Both the position numbers and the translations under genes were made by a program. Positions 1 to 6,608 of a stretch of DNA of 12,608 bases are shown here, one piece after another. Within the stretch, counting starts at the first letter, position 1, and every line of letters starts with the position of its first letter. Source of the stretch: Thermatribacter sp964570785 (lineage in GTDB: Bacteria > Atribacterota > Atribacteria > Atribacterales > Thermatribacteraceae). The stretch spans positions 1 through 12,608 of the forward strand of contig CAZMZG010000051.1 in NCBI GenBank assembly GCA_964570785.1, in the 5' to 3' direction. The notes under the pieces are model-generated. The model saw only the letters and a program-made list of their open reading frames with translations, did no database searches and was not told where the DNA came from.

Positions 1-56
1 CTTATTTCCTCCTTGTGTTTCCCGAGAATTCTTTTAATCTCCTCTAAGTTTTTCAC
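1..56 (-). CDS. Start of probable minimal nucleotidyltransferase (MntA-like), partial
   Basis: Only the first 18 codons are in the window. They read VKNLEEIKRILGKHKEEI from a GTG at 56, close to the usual N-terminus of small nucleotidyltransferase-fold proteins (LEEIKxILxxHKEEL, normally followed by a GSxARG motif). The GTG shares the bases GTGA with the stop codon of the upstream methylase, and a strong AAGGAGGAGG Shine-Dalgarno sits just before it, so translational coupling is likely. Known family members are antitoxin partners of HEPN (HepT/DUF86) toxins and act by adenylylating the toxin. The diagnostic GSxARG motif lies outside the window, so the family call rests on a short stretch. Confidence 0.45.
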   Translation of the reverse strand, partial: MKNLEEIKRILGKHKEEI

Positions 57-1549
57 CCTTCCTCCTCCTTGAATTCTACGGGTGGAATTTGGGAAAGGTG
101 GGAGAGGACGTTGATAATCCAATCTGAATTTGATTTCCAACCGAATGACTCGGCTAAGGGAATTGATTCAAAATAATCCCAAATCATTGCTAATGCTTGT
201 CGTTGCATGGCAGGACTGGCCTTCTCTCCTGAAATATGCCAGTATCCAAGACTACTATAGTAAGAAGCCAACCTATTTACTATCAACCCCAAATAACTCA
301 CCACTGCCTTTGCATACTCCTCATCATAACCTTCCTCAACCATCCTTTGATAGGCAAGGCGGACTTTTTCTGTGAAAGCAATCAGAGCCAGTTTCTGGCG
401 GGAGTTGAACAAGTCACCCCATTTAAGCATGCCATATCTTTGAACACGAAAGCCAAGCGTTTCCTTCGGCGGCAAAGGCTCATCCGGCACCGGATCCATT
501 CCCCATTCCTCCCTGAGTTCTGCCCTCTTTTTTTCCAGATACTTTTCTGTCTCCCTGAAAATTTCCAGGTCCTTTTCCGTTGCCAGCCTGTATCTTTTTC
601 CACTCGCCCCGGGCTTGTGCAAAACAACAGCGACCATCCTCTCTCCTGACTTCCCCTCCCGAAAGAGTTTCCTGGTGGTATCGGCATCCACAGTGAAGCC
701 GCAAACAGGACAGGTCGCTATTGCCCTTGAAACCGTGCCTTTTGAGGGGTCAAAGTCATTCGGCATCCTTTCATAGCCATCTCCGACAATCCTGAACTTA
801 ACCTCTTTCCCCTCAACGTAAGGATGCAGAGCAACTCTTTTGTTTTTCTTTTTCGCCAGCCAGAACTGACGCATCAAAGGAATCTCTGCCCCACAGGAGG
901 GATTCTGACAGGGGATTGTCCTTGCCCAGATATAACCAACAGGAATTGAACCGCTCTCATCAGCGGGATAGAACCTGCCAATTTCCTTTTTCGCCTCCCC
1001 TAAAACCCAGATTCCCCATTTTTTAACATCTTCAAGCAGGGGGTTTACTTCCTCCTCCGCTTCAATGCCAAAGCTATTCCTGACTCTGGTTTTAACCTTT
1101 TTTCCATATTTTTGGGGGTACTCCAGGGTACACTTCAAAATCAGGCTGGCCACCGGGTTGTACTCAACTGCGTGCACTTCACATCCCAGCCTCAAAGCCT
1201 CAAGAGGAATTGAGCCCCCACCAGAAAAGGGGTCAAGAATCTTTAAGGGTTTCCCTCCGTTTGACTTTAAAATATCTTCTCTTGCTTTCCTGACTATGTT
1301 TTGATTTAAAGAATTCTCCCACTTCGCCATCTCTATTATAAATTGCCTCGTTTTGTCCCACTCTCCTATGTCCTGAGGAGCAGGAATTAACGCAGCATAA
1401 CCCGTTGCCCTTGATGCTGCCAGGGGACGACGAGCCCACCAGATATGAAGCGTGGAGATATGTCCGTGTCTTATGTTTTTCTCTTTTGCCGAAATCTTGC
1501 TAACTTCTTTAACCGGAAAGCTATCTTCGATGAAGCGCTTATCTTCCAC
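53..1549 (-). CDS. DUF1156 (COG1743) adenine-specific DNA methylase, N-terminal half only
   Basis: This 498-residue protein matches the N-terminal half of COG1743/DUF1156 Zn-ribbon DNA adenine methylases. Visible features are the HIWWARRP signature (residues 35-42), the S-adenosylmethionine-binding motif DPFSGGGS (106-113) with VEYNP (128-132) after it, and a Zn-ribbon with Cys214/Cys219 (CxxxxC) and Cys280/Cys283 (CPVCG). The family is usually about 900 residues and carries the catalytic DPPY motif in its C-terminal half; that half is absent. The protein stops after SQIPPVEFKEEEG, about where homologues continue into the DPPY region. The start is a GTG with a GGGAGG ribosome-binding site 7 bases upstream. 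It lies 108 bp downstream of the helicase on the same strand. As it stands it could bind the cofactor but probably not methylate DNA, unless a separate C-terminal half is encoded beyond the window. Confidence 0.8.
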   Translation of the reverse strand: MEDKRFIEDSFPVKEVSKISAKEKNIRHGHISTLHIWWARRPLAASRATGYAALIPAPQDIGEWDKTRQFIIEMAKWENSLNQNIVRKAREDILKSNGGKPLKILDPFSGGGSIPLEALRLGCEVHAVEYNPVASLILKCTLEYPQKYGKKVKTRVRNSFGIEAEEEVNPLLEDVKKWGIWVLGEAKKEIGRFYPADESGSIPVGYIWARTIPCQNPSCGAEIPLMRQFWLAKKKNKRVALHPYVEGKEVKFRIVGDGYERMPNDFDPSKGTVSRAIATCPVCGFTVDADTTRKLFREGKSGERMVAVVLHKPGASGKRYRLATEKDLEIFRETEKYLEKKRAELREEWGMDPVPDEPLPPKETLGFRVQRYGMLKWGDLFNSRQKLALIAFTEKVRLAYQRMVEEGYDEEYAKAVVSYLGLIVNRLASYYSSLGYWHISGEKASPAMQRQALAMIWDYFESIPLAESFGWKSNSDWIINVLSHLSQIPPVEFKEEEG

Positions 1550-1568
1550 CGTTTTCCCTCCCTCTGAG

Positions 1569-1599
1569 CCCTTTATGAGCCCTTTGCACCCTTTATGAG
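1569..1599 (-). repeat. Short direct repeat in the helicase-methylase gap
   Basis: On the minus strand the 11-bp word CTCATAAAGGG occurs twice, 20 bp apart (plus-strand 1569-1579 and 1589-1599), with a third AAAGGG unit between them and AGAGGG after. The tract is purine-rich and lies in the 108-bp gap between the helicase stop and the methylase start. Just upstream, a TATACT hexamer (plus 1605-1610) could be a -10 element for separate methylase transcription, but there is no convincing -35. No open reading frame or hairpin is evident. Confidence 0.4.
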
Positions 1600-1657
1600 T
1601 TAATAGTATAAAATGTGCTTTTGCCAGTTTTTCTCAATCTCTAAGAACGTAACTTCC

Positions 1658-4600
1658 TCATCCTTTCCATACCTCCCCGGTTTTGGCCTTCCACTCAGCA
1701 ACCGGAACTATGAGTCTCACGATTTCGATTTTTTCCTGAGGGTTGATTCTCTCAGCCGGGTTGTTGATGAGGTACAGCGTCGGCTCAGTTGCCGCGTTGG
1801 CTACCACGTAAAGCCAGTACTGCTCCCCAAAGCGCTTAGCCATGAACCACTCGTTGGGAGTCAGGGCCACTTCTCCTTCACTCGCCCGGGCTTTCACCTC
1901 AATGTACCTCACCTCGTTTCCACGAGTAGAGCGGATGTCGTAGCCCAGGTTTTCACCGGACACATCCTCCGGACATCTTCCCTGCATTTTTTCGTACCTC
2001 ATGCTCACTTCCATGCCTATCCGTTCGACTTCGGCATTCTCAACCACGGCAGCCCGTTCCGGAACCACCCTGACAACCATCAAAAACTCAGGCATAGACA
2101 TGGAGAGACTCTGCTCCTTCTCTATTTCATCTTCAAGCTCCCGCATGGCTTCTTCATACCTTCGCTTTTGCTCTTTCTTGTTCCACACGGGAAGGTCCAC
2201 CCTTTCTCCCCGGGCCTGCCTTTCGTAAAGCTCAGCAAGATCGGCATCAAGCTCGCAGATAAGGCACTCAAGCGAACTCAGCCCATACTTTCTCTTTATC
2301 TCTGCCTGCCTCCTTCTTTCAGAAGCAATTTCCTCTTTGTACCTCTCGAGCGCCCGCAGGGCAAAGGTCAGGAGCCTTTTTTCATCAAGCAATCCTTCAG
2401 AAGCAGCAAGTGAGGATTCGCCAGGGTTCGCCGGCGAGTCAAAAGAGAGATCCCACAGGAGGGCAGGGTTTATCTCCCTCTGGGTTTTTCCGTCATCGTA
2501 GATAGCCAGAAGTTTTTTACCTGCAATCTCGCCCTTCCCATCCCGCACCTCGCCCAGGTAAAAAAAGAGGTGTCCGTTGAGCTTTCCGGAAGGGTCTTTG
2601 AAAACAGCTCCTCTTTTTGCCTGCTCCCCAAACTGCTTGATGACCCACTCTAAGAGAGCTTCAAACAGAGGATGACCAAAGGAGACGAACTCAGCGTCGG
2701 GATTTTTAAATGCCAGGCTCTTATCAAAGGTGACCTTCGGATATCTCCTGAGTATCTTGCCATACCGATTTTCGAAGGCAACATTCTCAGCCACTTTTCT
2801 TATGTCGTAGGGTATGGAATCGATGGCGATAAAGTCCCCGATTTCCCGAAATTTTCCCCCCGCCTTCGAAAAAGCCTTCTTGAAAAACTCTTCCACGTAT
2901 TCGGGCACCAGCCGGTGCTCCTTTGCTCTTTCAGTCATTTCCCTTATGCGCTGATAATCGATGAACCTGGTCGCCAGACTCTCGCCCAGCATGTCTCTGA
3001 CCCCCGCAATGTAGGCTTCATCCGGCTGAATGTCCAGTTCTTGCAAAATCTCGTCCATATTTCTGGCGTTCACCACCGCATCAAGGAGGAGCTGATGCAG
3101 CTTTTTGCCCTCAAAAATCTCGCCAATGATGTCGAAAACCCGGTCGCTTCCCAGCTTGCTCCGTATTTCCTCCAGTTTGTCAAGCAAGCGGGAAAGAACC
3201 TTTCCTTCTCTGGTATCAGCGGCCACCAGGTTGAAGATGTACACATCCTTTTGCTGGCCGTATCTGTGGATTCTGCCCATTCTCTGCTCAAGCCGGTTGG
3301 GGTTCCAGGGGATGTCGTAGTTCACCATGATGTGGCAGAACTGAAGGTTAATTCCTTCCCCTGCTGCCTCCGTGGCCACCATGACCTCTGTCTGGTCTCT
3401 GAATATCTTCTCTGCCTCTATTCTCTCAGCAATACTCATCCCCCCGTGGATGAAGTTAACCCGGTAGCCCCAGCTGCGAATCTTGCCCACCAGGTACTCC
3501 AGGGTGTCCCTGGATTCGGTGAAAATCAAAATTTTCGGGTTACCTTTCATTTCTCTTATCTTCTCAAAACCTTCTTCAATGGCCTTTTTCAGCTCCCGGA
3601 GTTTCACTTCCTCTCCGCTGGCCATGACCCTTCTGGTCTTCTCAATCAGCCTGTCAATGGTTCTGATTTCCTGCTTCAATTCCTCCAGACTTTTGGCAGC
3701 AGTTATTGCTTCCCATTCCTCCTCCTTTTTCCAGCGCTCCTTTTCTTCCAAATCTTCCACTTCTTCGAAATCAATTTCAAGTGCTTGGCTCCATTCCCGC
3801 CTTGCATCCCCTCTGAGGATTTTTTCCAGCCTGTTTTTTCTTCGCTCCAAAGACTTCAGGAGGGCGTAGGTACTCGAGGCCATCCTGCGCTGCAGGATCA
3901 TCAAGGCAAAGGCCACGTTTCCCTTCTCCTTAGCTTCAGACCTCTCTGAAGCCATGTTGTACTGTTCAACCACGTAGCGGGATACCTCATTGTAAAGCTC
4001 TTTTTCGGCTTCAGAGAGCTGAAATCTTATGGTCCTGGGAAACCTCCCGGTGAAAATGGGCTTTCCTTCAAAATCTTTGAGGTCCTCCTTGAGCCTCCTT
4101 ATAAAAAGAGGGTTATCTCTTTTTCTCAGAGATTCCTCAATCATCGAGGGAGTTGCAAAAAATCCGGGAACCAGGAGGTCTAAAAATAACCTGAAATTTT
4201 CAGGATCCCCTTTATGGGGTGTTGCAGTGAGAAAAAGCAGATGGTTGGAAGTCGCAGAAAGCACCTCTCCCAGCCGGTAGCGCTGAGTCTTGGTGGATTT
4301 GTTCCCGTAGCGGTAGGCAGCCATCTTGTGCGCTTCATCGACGATCACCAGGTCCCAGTAGACAGAGTGCAGAGTAGCAAGGATCTCCTCTTGCTTGGCA
4401 AAGTCAACGGAAGTAATGGCCTGACTCTCTTTCTCCCAGGGATTCCTCCCATAGCAGGAATTAAAAGCATTTCGGTCAACCACCGTGAACACTTCATCAA
4501 ACTTCTCCTTTAACTCCCTCTGCCACTGGTCCTTGAGGTGTCCGGGGACCACGATAAGTATCCTCCGGGCGAGTTTTCTTAGCTTGAGTTCTTTCAGAAT

Positions 4601-5002
4601 CAGCCCGGCCATGATAGTTTTTCCAGCCCCCGGGTCATCAGCAATCAAAAAGCGTATGCGGGGCTGTTTTAAGACATAACCGTATACCGCCTCAATCTGA
4701 AAAGGAAGAGGGTCTATCCTGGAAACGGACATGGCCAGCAGAGGATCAAAGAGCGATGCATTCCTGAGCCGTGTCGCCTCAGTCGCCAGGAAGACCTCTT
4801 CAGGAGTGGCCGAGAAATCGACCACCGTTTTCACAACCTGCAGTTTATCGAGATCCATCTTGGGTATGAGATGATCCACGTGCTGCCTGGAAGAAACAGT
4901 GCAACCGATAATGCGCAGGTAATCGCCGATTGTATCGATTTTTTCAACCCTGACCGGCTCGCTCCAGAAAGGACCCCGGACCAGGTTCCCCTCACTAATC
5001 AC
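1658..5002 (-). CDS. SNF2-family DEAH helicase with C-terminal DUF3883-like domain
   Basis: This is a large superfamily 2 ATPase/DNA translocase of the RapA/SNF2 type. Counting from the chosen start (1,114 residues), it has Walker A DDPGAGKT (122-129), the DEAH box (222-225), TATP motif III (259-262), and the second RecA lobe with FTES, HGGM and the arginine-finger motif QRMGRIHRYGQ (573-583). The C-terminus (about 1000-1095) has GYDIRS...RYIEVKA, typical of DUF3883. Its Asp1022, Glu1035 and Lys1037 are spaced like a PD-(D/E)xK core, so nuclease ancestry is possible. I chose the GTG at 5002, giving MISEGNLVRGPFWSEPVRV, because a strong AGGAGGGGGTGA Shine-Dalgarno precedes it. The in-frame GTG at 5041 would add 13 residues but has no ribosome-binding site. 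Helicases of this type occur next to DUF1156 methylases in putative phage-defence loci and resemble DISARM DrmD. Its role here is inferred from that pairing. Confidence 0.9.
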   Translation of the reverse strand: MISEGNLVRGPFWSEPVRVEKIDTIGDYLRIIGCTVSSRQHVDHLIPKMDLDKLQVVKTVVDFSATPEEVFLATEATRLRNASLFDPLLAMSVSRIDPLPFQIEAVYGYVLKQPRIRFLIADDPGAGKTIMAGLILKELKLRKLARRILIVVPGHLKDQWQRELKEKFDEVFTVVDRNAFNSCYGRNPWEKESQAITSVDFAKQEEILATLHSVYWDLVIVDEAHKMAAYRYGNKSTKTQRYRLGEVLSATSNHLLFLTATPHKGDPENFRLFLDLLVPGFFATPSMIEESLRKRDNPLFIRRLKEDLKDFEGKPIFTGRFPRTIRFQLSEAEKELYNEVSRYVVEQYNMASERSEAKEKGNVAFALMILQRRMASSTYALLKSLERRKNRLEKILRGDARREWSQALEIDFEEVEDLEEKERWKKEEEWEAITAAKSLEELKQEIRTIDRLIEKTRRVMASGEEVKLRELKKAIEEGFEKIREMKGNPKILIFTESRDTLEYLVGKIRSWGYRVNFIHGGMSIAERIEAEKIFRDQTEVMVATEAAGEGINLQFCHIMVNYDIPWNPNRLEQRMGRIHRYGQQKDVYIFNLVAADTREGKVLSRLLDKLEEIRSKLGSDRVFDIIGEIFEGKKLHQLLLDAVVNARNMDEILQELDIQPDEAYIAGVRDMLGESLATRFIDYQRIREMTERAKEHRLVPEYVEEFFKKAFSKAGGKFREIGDFIAIDSIPYDIRKVAENVAFENRYGKILRRYPKVTFDKSLAFKNPDAEFVSFGHPLFEALLEWVIKQFGEQAKRGAVFKDPSGKLNGHLFFYLGEVRDGKGEIAGKKLLAIYDDGKTQREINPALLWDLSFDSPANPGESSLAASEGLLDEKRLLTFALRALERYKEEIASERRRQAEIKRKYGLSSLECLICELDADLAELYERQARGERVDLPVWNKKEQKRRYEEAMRELEDEIEKEQSLSMSMPEFLMVVRVVPERAAVVENAEVERIGMEVSMRYEKMQGRCPEDVSGENLGYDIRSTRGNEVRYIEVKARASEGEVALTPNEWFMAKRFGEQYWLYVVANAATEPTLYLINNPAERINPQEKIEIVRLIVPVAEWKAKTGEVWKG

Positions 5003-5130
5003 TCCTTCACCCCCTCCTGCATTAGAAACTTTAAGAAGCACCTGGAAGGGTAGGCAGGATTGCTTATGAAGCCCTTGCTTTCAGAAAAGACAAAAAACTC
5101 CCCACCCTTTGAGCTTTTCTTCTTTTTACA

Positions 5131-5158
5131 ATTTTAAACCAACTAAAGGGGTTTTCAA
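5131..5158 (-). promoter_or_regulatory. Sigma-70-like promoter for the helicase-methylase operon
   Basis: Reading the minus strand, TTGAAA (plus 5153-5158) is followed by a 16-bp spacer and TAAAAT (plus 5131-5136). Transcription would begin near 5122, leaving a leader of about 120 bases before the GTG at 5002. No other candidate of this quality lies upstream of the helicase. It is inferred from sequence only. Confidence 0.55.
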
Positions 5159-5178
5159 GTTTTGCGAATTGGCAAAAC
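5159..5178. promoter_or_regulatory. Palindromic operator-like site abutting the helicase -35
   Basis: GTTTTGCGAATTGGCAAAAC is a 20-bp inverted repeat in which 9 of 10 base pairs match, with an uninterrupted 7-bp arm on each side. It begins directly next to the -35 of the helicase promoter, a usual place for a repressor or activator site. Its right arm shares TTGGCAAA with the dyad over the lacI-family promoter at 5565-5592, so the same LacI protein could bind both. Which protein binds it is unknown. Confidence 0.45.
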
Positions 5179-5536
5179 CCTTCCGCTTCGTGGTCAGGCT
5201 TTATTCCTGGTGTTTTCGGGAAAAGCTGCGGCACCAAGGAAAGCCCTGTGGTCATGCTTTCAGGCACAACCGCTGCACCGCTTTTTATGAAAAGCGAGAT
5301 GCTCCCTCAAAAGGTAGCAGCACATGAAAAAAGAAAGCTGGATGCAACAGCTGGGAAGAAATTCAAAATCAGGAAATGCAATTTGGATATCACCGAAAGC
5401 AACAAAGCTCATATGAGCCACATCCTCTCAGCTCGTCTTTTCCACCAATTCAAAATCTCTTCACCCTGAATCAACTGGAAAATTGCCCTTCTCAGAACAA
5501 GGAGATTGCATCTTAAAAATTATTTTCGCTTTCATC
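5179..5536. other. Divergent intergenic region with no recognisable gene
   Basis: This stretch separates the two divergent transcription units. The short open frames in it (the longest about 73 codons) have no ribosome-binding site, recognisable domain or family resemblance, and I do not call them genes. An imperfect inverted repeat pairs TTCCTGGTG (5204-5212) with CACCAAGGAA (5232-5241), and a 12-bp palindrome GCTCATATGAGC lies at 5407-5418. Neither has a T-run or promoter context, so neither can be assigned a function. Confidence 0.5.
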
Positions 5537-5565
5537 TTGACAGCTACTTTTCTTTTTGGTAGAAT
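5537..5565 (+). promoter_or_regulatory. Sigma-70 promoter of the lacI-GH4-transporter operon
   Basis: TTGACA at 5537-5542, a 17-bp spacer, then TAGAAT at 5560-5565: a perfect -35, an optimal spacer and a near-consensus -10. It is the only strong promoter upstream of the plus-strand operon, and transcription should start near 5572. It is overlapped by the dyad described separately, which suggests repression by the first gene of the operon. Confidence 0.75.
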
Positions 5566-5592
5566 TTTCGCAAATTTGGCAAATTGCTAAAA
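5563..5592. promoter_or_regulatory. Probable LacI-family operator overlapping the -10 and start site
   Basis: Positions 5565-5592 form a 28-bp imperfect dyad in which 11 of 14 positions pair (TTTT-GCAA-TT on the left against AA-TTGC-AAAA on the right). A smaller dyad inside it, AATTTTCGCAAATT (5563-5576), has the central CG typical of LacI/GalR operators and 6 of 7 matching pairs. It covers the end of the -10, the start site and the first leader bases, ending just before the AAGGAG of the lacI-family gene. Autorepression is the natural reading. Confidence 0.6.
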
Positions 5593-5602
5593 AGGAGACG
5601 AA

Positions 5603-6595
5603 ATGGCTACTCTTAAAGAAATTGCCCAAAAAGCAAAGGTTTCGATTACCACTGTCTCCCACGTAATTAACGGCACAAGACCAGTTAGCGAGACCCTGCG
5701 AAAGAAAGTCCTTCAGGCCATGGAAGAGCTGGGAATAGAAATGCCCGTCAATAAAAAAAGGTCTCATTCCCACCTGATTGCCATGCTTATAGACGATATT
5801 TTTAACCCTTTCTTTACTGAAATCTTTGCGGCTGCAGAGGCAACGGCCCGGAGTATGGACTATAACCTTCTCCTTCTATCGTCTATTACACAGGGGGAAG
5901 ATATCCTGTACCTGAGAGATCTTGAAAATCGGAAGGTAGACGGAGTAATTGTAGCCACACGCTTTTCCCTCTCCCATTTAAAGAGAGCTTTTTCTACTCA
6001 TCTACCCATGGTGTTTCTGGGTGGTCACCTGGAAGTGCCTTTTTCATCCAGCGTCCTCCTTCCCGATGAAAAAGGCGCCTATCTGGCTACCAAACATCTT
6101 CTTGAGCTTGGACACTCCCAAATCCTGTGTCTGGGTGGCCCAAGCAAATTTTCCATCTTTCGGAAACGCTTCCAGGGCTACACGAAGGCGCTGGAAGAGG
6201 CTGGGATCGTTGTAAATCCCCAGTTGATGGTGGAAATACCTCTCACCTTTCAAAAAGCCTACCGATTCGGTATAGACTTCTGGAGCCGCTTTCGGGGAAA
6301 AGTGACTGCAGTCTTCACTCACAACGACCCCACTGCTTGCGGGATGATGAAGGCTGCTCAAACCTTAGGTATCAAGGTTCCAGAAGAAGTGTCCATCGTG
6401 GGGTTTGATAACACTTTTGCAACCAAGCTCACCAATCCCACCCTCACCTCAGTTGATATTCCCAAAAAACTCATTGGGAAAAGACTGGTGGAAATACTCG
6501 TCCGGCTCATCAGGGGAAACAACATCCCAAATTGCGTTATCGAGGAAGTAAATCTGGATGTCAAGGAATCGACAGCACCAGTAAGTAAAAGGTAA
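5603..6595 (+). CDS. LacI/GalR-family transcriptional regulator
   Basis: This 330-residue protein has an N-terminal LacI helix-turn-helix (residues 3-45, TLKEIAQKAKVSITTVSHVING) and a periplasmic-binding-protein-like effector domain (about 57-325). Family signatures include FTHNDPTACG (238-247), PEEVSIVGFDN (260-270) and NPTLTSVDIP (278-287). The ATG follows AAAGGAG with good spacing. It is first in the operon, 13 bp ahead of the GH4 gene, and probably represses the whole operon until its sugar effector is present. The hinge is odd: after LGIEMPVN the chain goes into KKRSHSHLIAMLI, several residues shorter than usual and without the YxPNxxARxL hinge helix. That hinge normally inserts into the operator minor groove, so DNA binding may differ from the family norm. 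Confidence 0.92.
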   Translation: MATLKEIAQKAKVSITTVSHVINGTRPVSETLRKKVLQAMEELGIEMPVNKKRSHSHLIAMLIDDIFNPFFTEIFAAAEATARSMDYNLLLLSSITQGEDILYLRDLENRKVDGVIVATRFSLSHLKRAFSTHLPMVFLGGHLEVPFSSSVLLPDEKGAYLATKHLLELGHSQILCLGGPSKFSIFRKRFQGYTKALEEAGIVVNPQLMVEIPLTFQKAYRFGIDFWSRFRGKVTAVFTHNDPTACGMMKAAQTLGIKVPEEVSIVGFDNTFATKLTNPTLTSVDIPKKLIGKRLVEILVRLIRGNNIPNCVIEEVNLDVKESTAPVSKR

Positions 6596-6608
6596 AGGAG
6601 GACGCGCT

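Noticed and set aside
1613..2413. Plus-strand 266-codon open frame opposite the helicase C-terminus
   Set aside because: It overlaps the DUF3883-like region in antisense, and its composition (F, H, S, P-rich) is typical of a shadow frame.
2672..3949. Long plus-strand open frame opposite the helicase
   Set aside because: It is antisense to conserved helicase motifs, has no ribosome-binding site or recognisable domain, and reflects codon bias of the real gene.
5204..5241. Imperfect inverted repeat TTCCTGGTG / CACCAAGGAA considered as a terminator
   Set aside because: It has a bulged stem and no T-run, and it lies between divergent promoters where no transcript needs to end.
5407..5418. Perfect 12-bp palindrome GCTCATATGAGC
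   Set aside because: A palindrome this short is expected a few times by chance in 12 kb, and it is not positioned at either promoter.
5248..5469. 73-codon plus-strand frame in the divergent intergenic region
   Set aside because: No family resemblance, no ribosome-binding site at its start, and it lies upstream of the operon promoter.
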